Below are positions 30,169-39,385 of a stretch of 64,000 nucleotides of DNA, piece by piece. The DNA is taken from positions 2,790,001 through 2,854,000 of the forward strand of contig NZ_FMHY01000002.1 in the NCBI RefSeq assembly GCF_900090225.1. Direction: 5' to 3'. The first letter of the stretch is position 1. Each line of letters opens with the position of its first letter. The notes below the pieces were generated by a model. The model saw only the letters and a program-made list of their open reading frames with translations. It searched no databases and had not been told where the DNA came from. The translations under genes and the position numbers were made by a program. The DNA comes from Micromonospora eburnea (lineage in GTDB: Bacteria > Actinomycetota > Actinomycetes > Mycobacteriales > Micromonosporaceae).

Positions 30169-32985
30169 GTGCCCCCGCATCTGTCCCGTGGTCGACGCAA
30201 CGCCGCGTTGCTGTTGTCCACGACGCTGGTGGCGTCCATGACGACGCTGTCCACGAAACCCGCCTGGGCCGATCCTGACCAGGCCCCGGCGAACCCGATC
30301 TTCCTGACCGGCCCGAACGAGGGCGCGCCGAACGACATCGCCATGCGCTATCTGCGGGCGCATCCGGCCGACTTCGACGTGCGCGCCGCGGACGTGTCCG
30401 ACCTGGCGGTGATGTCGAGCTACACGAGCCAGCACAACGGGGTGACGCACGTCAACCTGGTGCAGCGGTACAAGGACCTGGACGTCTTCGGCGCGGTCAG
30501 CACGGTGAACATCGCCCGTGACGGCAGCGTCATCCACGTTGGCGACAGCCTGGTCTCGGGTCTGGCGGAAAAGGCCTCCGGCGTGGCGTCGCTGGACGCG
30601 GTCGAGGCGGTGGAGGCGGCGGCCGAGGGCCTGGACCTGGCCGAGCCGAAGAACGCGAAGGTGATGAGCCGCAACGCCGGCACGGCTCAGACGACGGTTG
30701 TGTCGGGTGCGGGGATCTCGAATCAGCCGATCCCGGCGAAGCTCGGTTGGCAGCAGACCCAGGACGGTCTGCGGCTGGCCTGGCAGATGGTGATCGACGA
30801 CTCCACCGACGAACACCTGTGGAACGCCGCGGTCGACGCCGAGACCGGCGAGCTGCTCAACGCCGACGACTGGACCACCCACGAAAACGCCGAGGAGATC
30901 GCCAGCAACCTGGGCCGCAGCGTGACGTCGACGTCGCCGCAGCTCAGCCCGGCGAACCCCGGCACCCGCAACCCCGTCCAGGACGGTTCGAGCTACCGCG
31001 TGTTCAACGCGCCCAAGGAGAGCCCGAACGACGGGTCGCGGAGCCTGGTCACCAACCCGGCGGACGGCACCGCGTCGCCGTACGGCTGGCACGACACCAA
31101 CGGCACCCCGGGCGCTGAGTACACCACCACCCAGGGCAACAACGTCCACGCCTACCAGGACACGGACAACAACAACGCCCCGGACCTCGGCAGCAGCCCG
31201 GAGGGCGGGGCGAACCTCAGCTTCGATTTCCCGGCTGACCTGAACGAGCACGCGCAGAACTACCAGGACGCGGCGACCGCCAACCTGTTCTACTGGAACA
31301 ACGTCATCCACGACGTCTCCTACCTGTACGGCTTCGACGAGGCGTCCGGCAACTTCCAGAGCAACAACTACGGCCGGGGCGGCACGGGCGGCGACTACGT
31401 CCGCGCCGAGGCGGCCGACGGCGGCGGCACCAACAACGCCAACTTCTCCACTCCGGCGGCCGACGGCGGCACTCCGCGGATGCAGATGTACCTCTGGCCG
31501 GGTACCCAGTTCGGCGACCCGAACCAGGTCGTCGTGGACGGGGTGGGCTCCTTCAACGCGTCCTGGTCGCGCTTCTCCCCGGCGCCCACGGCGGCTGGCC
31601 TGCCCGGGCACCAGTTCGTCTACGCCGGCACCGGCTGCACCGCGGCCGCGTACCCCGGCACGCTGCCCTCGGGCGGCTGGATCAGCGTGGTCGACGGCGG
31701 CACCACCGCCTGCAGCTATCTGCAGCGCACCCAGGTCGCTCAGGCCGCCGGTGCCAAGGCGCTGGTCATCGCCCACAACGCGGCGGGTACCGCGCCGGTG
31801 CTCACCGGGGCCATGACGGCCGCGCGGGTCACCATCCCGGCGGTCGCCGTGACCCAGGCCAACGGTGCCGCCATCAAGGCGGCCATCGCCGCCGGCACCG
31901 CCACCGGTACGGTTCGCAAGCACCCGGACCACCCGGGCATCCGCGACGGTGACTTCGACGCCGGCGTGATCCTCCACGAGTACACGCACGGCATCTCCCT
32001 CCGGCTGACCGGCGGCCCGGGCGTGAACTGCCTGACCGGCGATGAGCAGCAGGGTGAAGGCTGGAGCGACTACGTCGCCCTCACCATGCTGCTCGACCCG
32101 AAGTTCGACACGGCCGACGGCCAGCGCGGCATGGGCCCGTACGTGCTGTTCCAGGACGACCGCAGCGGTGGCGGCATCCGGCCGCGGCCGTACTCGCGGA
32201 ACATGGAGATCCAGCCGTTCACCTACGACAGCATCAAGACCGGTGGCTGGCTGAACGGCACCTCCCTGGCCGCGCCGCACGGCATCGGCCACGGCTGGAC
32301 CTCGGTGCTGTGGGACATGACCTGGAACCTGATCGACCGGCACGGGTTCAACCCGAACATCTACGACCCGTGGAACAGCGGCGGCAACAACCTCGCGTTG
32401 CAGTTGGTCATCGACGGACTGAAGATGCAGGGCTGCGCTCCGGGCTTCGTGACGTCCCGTAACGCGATCATCGCCGCGGACGCGGCGTTGACCGGTGGGG
32501 AGAACGCCTGCATCATCTGGGGCTCGTTCGCCCGGCGTGGTCTGGGCTACAGCGCGGTGCAGGGCACCACGAACCGTAACGACAACAGCGAGGCGTTCGA
32601 CACCCACCCGTCCTGCCGGGGTGACTTCGTCGGCCGCGCCGGGCAGCCGGAGCTGAACACCGTCATCGCCGGTGACGCGGCGCCGATGAAGTTCAAGCTG
32701 GCCGCCAACCGGGGTCTGGACATCCTGGCCAGTGGTTCGCCGTACTCGCGGCTGGTGGACTGCGACACGCTCAAGACCGTGAACCCGGACGGGCCGATCA
32801 CGCCCCGGCCGACTCCGGTCGCGGCGCGTAACCCGGGTGGGTCGCACATGTCGGTCAACGCCAACGGTCAGTACAACTACCCGTGGAAGACCGACCCGTC
32901 GTGGGCCGGCACCTGCCGCGAGTTCGTGCTGACCCTCGACAACGGCTTCCAGTACCGCTCCTACTTCAAGTTCATCGCCGGCTGA
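30169..32985 (+). CDS. Secreted M36-family metalloprotease, second copy
   Basis: 938 aa from the GTG at 30169, after GAAGGGAGCAGCG. Same architecture as the first copy: signal peptide (RGRRNAALLLSTTLVASMT... KPAWADP), FTP-like propeptide, M36 catalytic domain with HEYTH at H603-H607 and EGWSDYVAL downstream, a PA-type insert, and the PxKF-like C-terminus. The first two thirds differ clearly from the other copy (for example NAEEIASNLGRS and SVTSTSPQ here), while the last third is nearly identical at DNA level. Two active-looking copies suggest different substrates or expression with a homogenised 3' part. Confidence 0.9.
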   Translation: MPPHLSRGRRNAALLLSTTLVASMTTLSTKPAWADPDQAPANPIFLTGPNEGAPNDIAMRYLRAHPADFDVRAADVSDLAVMSSYTSQHNGVTHVNLVQRYKDLDVFGAVSTVNIARDGSVIHVGDSLVSGLAEKASGVASLDAVEAVEAAAEGLDLAEPKNAKVMSRNAGTAQTTVVSGAGISNQPIPAKLGWQQTQDGLRLAWQMVIDDSTDEHLWNAAVDAETGELLNADDWTTHENAEEIASNLGRSVTSTSPQLSPANPGTRNPVQDGSSYRVFNAPKESPNDGSRSLVTNPADGTASPYGWHDTNGTPGAEYTTTQGNNVHAYQDTDNNNAPDLGSSPEGGANLSFDFPADLNEHAQNYQDAATANLFYWNNVIHDVSYLYGFDEASGNFQSNNYGRGGTGGDYVRAEAADGGGTNNANFSTPAADGGTPRMQMYLWPGTQFGDPNQVVVDGVGSFNASWSRFSPAPTAAGLPGHQFVYAGTGCTAAAYPGTLPSGGWISVVDGGTTACSYLQRTQVAQAAGAKALVIAHNAAGTAPVLTGAMTAARVTIPAVAVTQANGAAIKAAIAAGTATGTVRKHPDHPGIRDGDFDAGVILHEYTHGISLRLTGGPGVNCLTGDEQQGEGWSDYVALTMLLDPKFDTADGQRGMGPYVLFQDDRSGGGIRPRPYSRNMEIQPFTYDSIKTGGWLNGTSLAAPHGIGHGWTSVLWDMTWNLIDRHGFNPNIYDPWNSGGNNLALQLVIDGLKMQGCAPGFVTSRNAIIAADAALTGGENACIIWGSFARRGLGYSAVQGTTNRNDNSEAFDTHPSCRGDFVGRAGQPELNTVIAGDAAPMKFKLAANRGLDILASGSPYSRLVDCDTLKTVNPDGPITPRPTPVAARNPGGSHMSVNANGQYNYPWKTDPSWAGTCREFVLTLDNGFQYRSYFKFIAG

Positions 32986-33045
32986 CCACCGGCACCGACC
33001 GAGGCCGGAGGGAGCGTCCCGACCAGGGACGCGCCCTCCGGCCCG
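32176..33045 (+). repeat. 870-bp near-identical block shared with 7306-8175
   Basis: Partner of the block in the first M36 gene, 24,870 bp away in the same orientation. It covers the C-terminal catalytic part, the PxKF-like domain and the terminator. Confidence 0.9.
33003..33043 (+). terminator. Stem-loop terminator after second M36 protease
   Basis: Identical to the hairpin at 8133-8173: 18-bp arms, one mismatch, 5-nt loop. Confidence 0.8.
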
Positions 33046-33172
33046 ATTGCTTTGTCGAACGGCCGACGGCGCCCCTCGGCGGCTCGCGACCCTCCGGAGG
33101 CGACGCCCGATTCGGAACTGAGCCGGTTTCTTATCCGTGGTTGCTCTTCTGGTGGCAGCCCCGTCCCGGCCG

Positions 33173-33202
33173 TTGCTGGCCGAGCTGGCACATTGTTAGC
33201 CT
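33173..33202 (+). promoter_or_regulatory. Candidate promoter of the cation/proton antiporter
   Basis: TTGCTG (33173-33178) and TAGCCT (33197-33202) are spaced 18 bp, about 60 bp before the GTG start. Sequence match only. Confidence 0.45.
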
Positions 33203-33264
33203 CACCCGTAACGCATCGATGCCTGACAATCGGGCCTGTCGATTGCGGCCTTTCGGGGGGTGAC

Positions 33265-34575
33265 GTGCAATCACTCGCTAGCAACAGCGAACTCACCATC
33301 GCCACGGTGTTGGCCGATGTCGCCATCGTTCTGATCGTCGGGCACCTCTTCGGCCGCTGGCTACGCCGGATGGGGCAACCGGTGGTCATCGGTGAGATCC
33401 TCGCCGGCATCGCGCTGGGCCCGAGCCTGCTCGGACTGCTGCCCGGCAATCCGACCGAGGTGATCTTCCCCGCTGCGGCCCGGCCGTATCTGAGCGCGAT
33501 CTCCCAGGTGGGGCTGCTGCTCTTCATGTTTCTGGTGGGCTGGGAATTCGATCGCCGGGTGGTGGCCCGGCGTAAGGTGATGACCCTGTCGGTCTCGCTC
33601 GCCTCGATTGCTCTGGCGTTCACCCTGGGAGTCGGGCTGGCCTCGCTGATCTACGCCGACCATGCCATGGTCGCCGGCAAGCGAGTGCCGTTCGTGGTGT
33701 TTGCGCTCTTCCTCGGTGCGGCGATGTCGATCACCGCGTTTCCGGTGCTGGCGCGAATTCTCAAGGACCGAGGCCTGGTGAACACCGAGGTCGGTACGCT
33801 CGCCCTGGCCAGTGCGGCGATCGACGACGTGCTCGCCTGGTGCATCCTGGCGCTGGTCGCGGCGATCGCCGCCGCCCGCGACGGCACCGACCTGATCCAG
33901 ATCGCCGCGCTCTCGCTCGCCTACGTCGCCGTCATGTCCGCCGTGGTACGCCCGCTGCTGGCGGCCGTCGTCCGCCGGGTCGCGTTGCTCAACCGGCCGG
34001 CCAACCTGGCGATCTTCGTTGCCGCCGGTGTGTTCCTCTCCTCCTTCGCGACCACCTGGGTCGGCATCCACGCCATCTTCGGCGCGTTCGCCTTCGGCTT
34101 CATCATGCCGCGCGAGCCCGCCGAAGAACTGCGGCAGCAGATCCGCGAACCGTTCGAGAACATCGGTATGGTGCTCCTGCCGGTCTTCTTCATCGTCACC
34201 GGCCTGGGCGTCGACATCGCCTCCTTGACGCTGGCCAACTACGTGGAGCTGAGCGCGATCATCCTGGTCGCCTGCGTCGGCAAGACCATCGGGGCGGCTA
34301 CTCCGGCCCTGGCTCTCGGACTGCCCGGCCGGGACGCCCGTACCCTGGGCATCCTGATGAACACCCGTGGCCTGACCGAACTGATCGTCCTGAACGTCGG
34401 CGTGAGTCTCGGCGTACTCGACAAGCAGATGTTCACCATGATGGTGATCATGGCGCTGGTCACGACGGCGATGGCCGGACCGCTCCTGCCGAAACTGGCC
34501 AGGACGCCACCCACCGGCCGCGTCCCGGGCGCGCCCCGCGACAGTCTGGCCGCCAACGCGGCCAAGCGCACCTAA
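33265..34575 (+). CDS. CPA2-family cation/proton antiporter
   Basis: Membrane antiporter of 436 aa from a GTG at 33265 preceded by GGGGGGTGA. It has about 12 helices with the CPA2 features GQPVVIGEILAGIALGPSLL, MFLVGWEFD, AMSITAFPVLARIL and ASAAIDDVLAWCILALV (the DD pair of the ion site), then GIHAIFGAFAFGFIMPR and MNTRGLTELIVLNVG. It would exchange Na+ or K+ for protons; no regulatory TrkA domain follows. The open frame starts earlier at 33052 but crosses the promoter region. Confidence 0.9.
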   Translation: MQSLASNSELTIATVLADVAIVLIVGHLFGRWLRRMGQPVVIGEILAGIALGPSLLGLLPGNPTEVIFPAAARPYLSAISQVGLLLFMFLVGWEFDRRVVARRKVMTLSVSLASIALAFTLGVGLASLIYADHAMVAGKRVPFVVFALFLGAAMSITAFPVLARILKDRGLVNTEVGTLALASAAIDDVLAWCILALVAAIAAARDGTDLIQIAALSLAYVAVMSAVVRPLLAAVVRRVALLNRPANLAIFVAAGVFLSSFATTWVGIHAIFGAFAFGFIMPREPAEELRQQIREPFENIGMVLLPVFFIVTGLGVDIASLTLANYVELSAIILVACVGKTIGAATPALALGLPGRDARTLGILMNTRGLTELIVLNVGVSLGVLDKQMFTMMVIMALVTTAMAGPLLPKLARTPPTGRVPGAPRDSLAANAAKRT

Positions 34576-35025
34576 CCACTCAACGTCCACACCCGACGGC
34601 GGCCCACGAGCTGCCCGGCGGCCGACGTGGCACGGCCCGGGCGAACCGGTCAGCGGCATGCGTCACGGCCTTTCCAGGGTGACCCGGCAGCGGTCAAGGT
34701 CCATGCTGTGGCGCGCGGCCACCGCGTGATCTTCGGTGGTCCTCACGGATCATCGGCGATCAACACGGTGGCCGCTCCCAGGCCCGCACGCCCCGCCGGA
34801 GCCGGAGCCAGGTGACGGTGGAGTATCAACCGCAAACACCGTCAGATCCGTACTCCAAAGTCAGGGCCGGCCACGTCATCGGTGGAAGAGCCCGTCCGGC
34901 CCCACCACGCATGGAGGAGTTGGAGTCGAGTGAGGTCAATGCGAAATTGCGAACATGCCTACCCCAGCGCTGACCCGTGGCGTTGACGCGAAAATAGTGG
35001 CCGCCCCGGCAGTGGGGCCGCTACG
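34576..35025. other. Intergenic region between convergent genes
   Basis: 450 bp with no supported gene. Near its end (about 34996-35023) an imperfect inverted repeat, GTGGCCGCCCC against GGGGCCGCTAC with two mismatches, may be a terminator. A short AT-richer stretch (GCGAAAATAGTGG) precedes it. Nothing else is recognised. Confidence 0.45.
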
Positions 35026-35460
35026 TCACTGATTGAGCCCGTTTTCGCGAGTGACCACCGGTGAGGGCGGGGCGATCTGGGCGACCAGCTTCCTGGGTGC
35101 CAGCAGGCAGTAGCTCTCGGTGAGCAGCTCGCCGACCTCGGCCCAGTCGGTCCCGTCGTCGACGGCCATGCCGAGAACGTCGGCAGCCCAGCCGGGCGCG
35201 TAGAAGGGATCGCCCTGCGCGAGGAGGGCGTGGACCTCGTCCACCGGCGACCGGAACGTCAGGACACAGACAGGCCCGGCCGCTCGGGTCCGCGCCATCT
35301 GATGGTCGGGCCCAACGGTGAGCAGGTGGGCGAAGGTCCGCTTGCGTACGCGCCAGCGGACACCCACCCAGGCCGGCTCCTCGTAGGTCTCGGGCAGCCC
35401 GAGGCAGATGGGCCGCAGCCGGTCGAGAAGCATGGGTGGTACGTCTGCGCGGCTGGTCAC
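35026..35460 (-). CDS. MmcQ/YjbR family protein
   Basis: Small cytoplasmic protein, 144 aa, of the MmcQ/YjbR family: LGLPETYEEPAWVGVRWRVRKRTFAHLL near the start, a strand region AGPVCVLTFRSP, and the C-terminal block DWAEVGELLTESYCLLAPRKLVAQI with the family's S-Y-x-L-x-A-P-K pattern. YjbR-like folds resemble type II secretion or DNA-binding folds, but the function is not settled. The GTG at 35460 lies 7 nt after TTAGCGT, so the transcript may be leaderless; an ATG at 35433 is the alternative start. Confidence 0.8.
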   Translation of the reverse strand: MTSRADVPPMLLDRLRPICLGLPETYEEPAWVGVRWRVRKRTFAHLLTVGPDHQMARTRAAGPVCVLTFRSPVDEVHALLAQGDPFYAPGWAADVLGMAVDDGTDWAEVGELLTESYCLLAPRKLVAQIAPPSPVVTRENGLNQ

Positions 35461-35716
35461 GGCGGACACGCTAACCGCGACCTCCGACAGTTCCGCCAGC
35501 GCGTACCCCGGCCGACAGCGCCTTGCCGAGCAGCAGTGCCGCTCGTGGCGCGGGCTGACCAGGAACTTGTCCTCGACGAAGGCCAGCGGCCCGGACCGCC
35601 GGCGCCGCGGGGTGGTGGAGGGCGCACCGGGCACCCGGGGTTCCGATTCCTGGCACCGCACGGATCCGGATCGGACGACCCGTCCCGTCCTCACAGGCGG
35701 AGGCGGAGGCGGAGGA

Positions 35717-38005
35717 TCAGGGCGGCGGGGGCTCCGGTCCCGCCACGGGATTGTCCGTGCTGGCCTGGCGGGCCTGCTCGGCAAGGTGGCGCACGGCCGC
35801 CTGGTATTCCGGCTGCGTGTGGTAGGGCCAGTGGCGCTCGACCGGTGGTGGCACGGTGTCGGTCGGGTCGATGGCCACGGCACGCGGGTCGCGGAGCCGG
35901 ACGTCGACGTCGCCGGCCGCCGGGATGCCGCAGCTCGGCAGCGCGCCCCGGTGGTGGCCGAAGATGGGGCCGCCGATCGGATCCGTGTCGCGCCAGAGGT
36001 TGCGCCAGCGCCAGTCGAGCCGGTCGCCCAGGTCGCACAGCGCCTGATCACCGAAGTACGCCGGGTACAGGCGGGCGTAGATGCGGCGCAGGGGGCAGCC
36101 GTAGGTCAGCAGGGCGACCCTGGGCAGGGCGGCTGGAGGCAGTTGCAGGATGGTGGCCGTGGCCAGCACCGAGCCGTGACTGTGTCCGGAGATGACCACC
36201 GGTCCCTGCGCGGCGAGCACAGACACCCGCTTGGCCAGTTCGGGCACGGCACGGGCGGCGTAGCAGGGCGGCGCGAAGGGGTGCACCGTCCGAGGCCAGA
36301 AGGTGCCCAGGTCCCACACGATGGCCACGAGGCGCCGGGTCTCGCGCGACCGGTACGCGCGGTAGCCGACGAGGACGAGGCCGACCACGAGCAGGCTGAT
36401 GGTCCAGATTCCGGCGTCGGTGACGTACGCGGCGAGCATCCCGATGTCGTGCTGCCCGCTGAGCCGGCTCACCAGCTCGGTGGGACCGAGCCCGAGCAGG
36501 TCGAGCGCGACGGTGGCCAGACCCAGCGCGGAGACCACGAAGAACACGACCAGCAACGGGCCCAGTTCCTCGGTCACCTGGGACCTGGCGATGGCGGTCC
36601 GCACCAGGTTCACCCGGGCCGCGGCGTCCGGAGGCACCCGCGGGAAGTCCCGGTCGACGATGCGTTCGGCCAGGATGCGCCGGCGGCGGCGGGTGAGCAG
36701 GACGGTGGCGCCGGCCGCCGCGGTGACGATCAGCAGTGCGGCCACCCCGGCGAGCGCCGCCCACCAGTACGCGACCGGCGGCTGCAGGGGACCGTAGGCG
36801 GGCGGGTTCGGCCGGATCGGATCGGGGATGTAGCCCCGGTCGAGCTGGTCGGCGACGCGGAAGACCAGGGTGGCGGTGAAGGCCGCGGCGATGCTGACCG
36901 AGATGGCCGACACGACCGGCGTACCGAGCCCACGCAGCAGCGGCCGGCTCTCGGTCGGGCTCCGTTTCTTGGGCGTACGCGCGAGGGTGACCACGGCGAT
37001 CGCCACCAGCAGGACGCCCTGCGTCGCGATCAGGCCGCCGGTGCTGCCCTCGTAGCCGGGCAGTTGCCCGACCACCCCCTCGTCCACCGAGCGGGTGGAT
37101 ATCGCGTACGCCAGGCTCAGGCAGGTCACCGTGGCGACGGTCGCCCACAACGGGCGCAGGAAGCGACGTGCCTGCGCCCGATCGGTCGGCACAGGCAGGC
37201 AGAGCAGTGCCGCGCAGAACAACACCAGCGCGGCGGTGGCGTAGAGCAGCATGATCCGGATCATGCCGTTCTTGCCGGAGGAGAGGCCGGCGAGCAGGCT
37301 GACGTCGACCGTGCCGGCACCGATTCCGACGTGGATCTGACGCAGCCAGGACGTGATCCGTTCGTCGTCCCAGAATCCGGGCGTGGCGAGGCTCTCGGTC
37401 AGCTCCGAGGGCTTCGGCTCCGCCGAGGTCGGGCTGAAGCCCTCGAACGCCTGGGCCGATCGGGCGCCGATCGTCCAGCACAGGCGCAGCGCGAACAGCG
37501 GAATCAGTGACAGCAGGGCCAGGCGTGGCCCCACCGGCAGCGCGACGAGCCAGGACAGGTAGGGCCGCCCCTGGCGGCACTGGGCGTACGGGACGCACTG
37601 CCAGCCGACGAGGTTCACCGTGACTCCGACGATCGCCAGCATGAGGGCGGCGGTGAGGCTGCCGGCGAGCAGCCGGCACAGCGCGCCGAGCAGACCGAAC
37701 CGGTCGGCCGCCCTCGGGCGCAGCCAGATCGCGAGGTTGCCCAGCATGAACGGCAGCAGCAACAGCATGGACGCGGTGCGCACGGCGGCGCCGGCGGTCA
37801 GGGAACCCCAGCGGTACGCCTCGACGGCGACTCCGGCGGCGGCGCCGCCGGCCGTGCCGGTTTCCGGCCTGGGCCGGTAGAACCCGGCGAGCCGGTCCCC
37901 GGCCACCCGCACCACGATCGGGTGGTCGAGGATCTTGTCCGCCGACGCGCCGGACACCCCGTGCACCCGCAACTCGACGGCCTCGCCCCCAGGTGCTGTG
38001 CCCAC
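35717..38005 (-). CDS. Large integral membrane protein with alpha/beta-hydrolase-like C-terminus
   Basis: 762 aa. The N-terminus reads VELRVHGVSGASADKILDHP, a hydrolase-like opening strand. A central half holds about ten hydrophobic helices. The C-terminal part has VVISGHSHGSVLATA (around residue 606), a nucleophile-elbow G-x-S-x-G motif, then a Pro-rich tail. A hydrolase split by membrane helices is likely: first strand at the N-terminus, nucleophile near the C-terminus. Relatives are usually annotated as hypothetical membrane proteins; substrate unknown. It is divergent from the PadR gene. Confidence 0.7.
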   Translation of the reverse strand: MGTAPGGEAVELRVHGVSGASADKILDHPIVVRVAGDRLAGFYRPRPETGTAGGAAAGVAVEAYRWGSLTAGAAVRTASMLLLLPFMLGNLAIWLRPRAADRFGLLGALCRLLAGSLTAALMLAIVGVTVNLVGWQCVPYAQCRQGRPYLSWLVALPVGPRLALLSLIPLFALRLCWTIGARSAQAFEGFSPTSAEPKPSELTESLATPGFWDDERITSWLRQIHVGIGAGTVDVSLLAGLSSGKNGMIRIMLLYATAALVLFCAALLCLPVPTDRAQARRFLRPLWATVATVTCLSLAYAISTRSVDEGVVGQLPGYEGSTGGLIATQGVLLVAIAVVTLARTPKKRSPTESRPLLRGLGTPVVSAISVSIAAAFTATLVFRVADQLDRGYIPDPIRPNPPAYGPLQPPVAYWWAALAGVAALLIVTAAAGATVLLTRRRRRILAERIVDRDFPRVPPDAAARVNLVRTAIARSQVTEELGPLLVVFFVVSALGLATVALDLLGLGPTELVSRLSGQHDIGMLAAYVTDAGIWTISLLVVGLVLVGYRAYRSRETRRLVAIVWDLGTFWPRTVHPFAPPCYAARAVPELAKRVSVLAAQGPVVISGHSHGSVLATATILQLPPAALPRVALLTYGCPLRRIYARLYPAYFGDQALCDLGDRLDWRWRNLWRDTDPIGGPIFGHHRGALPSCGIPAAGDVDVRLRDPRAVAIDPTDTVPPPVERHWPYHTQPEYQAAVRHLAEQARQASTDNPVAGPEPPPP

Positions 38006-38152
38006 GCGGTCAGGGTCACAGACCGGCGACCTCGCCCGCTGCCGAATCTGTTGATTCGTCCGGCTGAATGGGGAGGAACAGGCATATTCTGCCCCTGCCT
38101 GTGCTTAGCTGCACGGAGCCGACGGTGGTCCGTACGGGGGGAGGGATCAAGC

Positions 38153-38530
38153 ATGCACGGGCGTGAGCTGCGGGGCCTGCTGTCCCCGTTCCTCCTGCTG
38201 CTGATCTTCGAACGGCCCGGTCACGGGTACGACCTGATCGAGCGGCTTGCGGCGATGGGCGTGTCGGACGTCGAGCCGGGCCACGTCTACCGGGTGCTGC
38301 GCGGCCTGGAACGCGACCGGTCGGTGACCTCGGTCTGGGAGACGGACGGTGCCGGGCCGGCGCGCCGGTGCTACACGCTGACCGCCCAGGGGCGCGACGA
38401 CCTCCGCACGTGGGTCGCCCACCTGACGTACCTCAACCAGGTGGTCCACGCCTGCGTGCGGCGCTCGGCGGAAGCTTTCGACCGGGCGGCCGGCACCGGG
38501 CGTCACCATCCCCACGTCGTTCGAGGCTGA
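38153..38530 (+). CDS. PadR-family transcription regulator
   Basis: 125-aa winged-helix regulator: LRGLLSPFLLLLIFERPGHGYDLIERLAAMGV, then EPGHVYRVLRGLERDRSVTSVWE and RRCYTLTAQGRDDLRTWVAHL, the PadR fold. The C-terminal dimerisation helices are shorter than in typical PadR proteins. ATG 38153 follows GGGGGGAGGG; the longer frame upstream is not used. It is the first gene of the plus-strand hydrogenase accessory set, 10 bp before a SIS gene, so it probably controls the hydrogenase locus; the signal is unknown. Confidence 0.85.
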   Translation: MHGRELRGLLSPFLLLLIFERPGHGYDLIERLAAMGVSDVEPGHVYRVLRGLERDRSVTSVWETDGAGPARRCYTLTAQGRDDLRTWVAHLTYLNQVVHACVRRSAEAFDRAAGTGRHHPHVVRG

Positions 38531-38540
38531 CTGGAGGACC

Positions 38541-39155
38541 ATGCGATCTCCCGTGACACCGGCGGTCGACGAGGCGTTCGCGCGCCGGCTCGCGCCCGGG
38601 GAGGCGCTCGCCGCCGACGCGGAGCGGATCGCGCGGACCTGCCACGAGATGGCCGTGCGGTTCCACCGCGGCGGCAAGCTGATCGTGTTCGGCAACGGCG
38701 GGCCGGCGACGGACGCGCAGCACATCGTGGTCGAGTTCGTTCACCCGGTCATCGTGGGCAAGCGGGCGCTGCCGGCGATCTCCCTGACGAACGACGCGGC
38801 CACCCTCACCGGGATCGCTCGGGCGGACGGCTTCGACGAGGTGTTCGCCGCGCAGCTTCGGCTGCTCGCCGCACCGGAGGACATCGCGCTCGGCCTGTCG
38901 GCCGACGGCCGGTGCGCCAACGTACGCCGCGGCCTCGTGACGGCCCGCGACCTGGGCCTGCTCACCGTCGGCCTGCTCGGCGGCGACGGCGGTGACATCG
39001 CCCGCGACGCGGTCGCCGACCATGTCGTCATCGCCCGCTCCGACGACCCGTGCATCGTCAAGGAGGTGCACGTGACGACCTATCACATCCTGTGGGAGTT
39101 GGTGCACGTGTTCTTCGAACAGCCGGGCCTGCTGGACCGGGAGGCGGTCCGGTGA
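38541..39155 (+). CDS. SIS-domain protein (GmhA-like), first copy
   Basis: 204-aa cytoplasmic protein with a sugar isomerase (SIS) domain: FHRGGKLIVFGNGGPATDAQHIVVEF, LPAISLTNDAATLTGIARADGFDEVF, EDIALGLSADGRCANVRRGL. It resembles phosphoheptose isomerase, but the phosphate-binding STSG is changed to LSADG, so sugar-phosphate isomerisation is doubtful. It overlaps the HypC-like gene by 4 bp. A second SIS gene lies just after. SIS proteins occur in hydrogenase loci of this type; their role there is not known to me. Confidence 0.8.
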   Translation: MRSPVTPAVDEAFARRLAPGEALAADAERIARTCHEMAVRFHRGGKLIVFGNGGPATDAQHIVVEFVHPVIVGKRALPAISLTNDAATLTGIARADGFDEVFAAQLRLLAAPEDIALGLSADGRCANVRRGLVTARDLGLLTVGLLGGDGGDIARDAVADHVVIARSDDPCIVKEVHVTTYHILWELVHVFFEQPGLLDREAVR

Positions 39156-39385
39156 GCGCGTCGGCCGGCCCGGTGCCGGAGTGCCACGGCGACGACCGCT
39201 GCATCACCTGCTCGGACGCGGCGGTGGCCGTCCGGGTCCGCGAGCTGACAGGCGACGGCCTGGCGGTGGTCGACACCGAGGCCGGCCCGGAGGAAATCAG
39301 CGTCGCCCTGGTCGAGGCGGTGCCGGGCGACATCGTGCTGGTCCACGCCAAGGAGGCGATCGCAGTGGTGGACGAGGTCCGATGA
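39152..39385 (+). CDS. HypC/HupF-like hydrogenase chaperone with Cys-rich N-terminus
   Basis: 77-aa small chaperone-like protein. The C-terminal part (AVRVRELTGDGLAVVDTEAG...VPGDIVLVHAKEAIAVVDEV) matches the HypC/HupF barrel. The N-terminus is not the usual M-C: it reads PECHGDDRCITCSD, giving C11, C17 and C20. HypC family proteins use the cysteine after Met to carry the Fe(CN)2CO unit, so here another cysteine must do it, or the role differs. GTG start overlaps the SIS stop; its own stop overlaps the next ATG. Confidence 0.82.
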   Translation: MSASAGPVPECHGDDRCITCSDAAVAVRVRELTGDGLAVVDTEAGPEEISVALVEAVPGDIVLVHAKEAIAVVDEVR

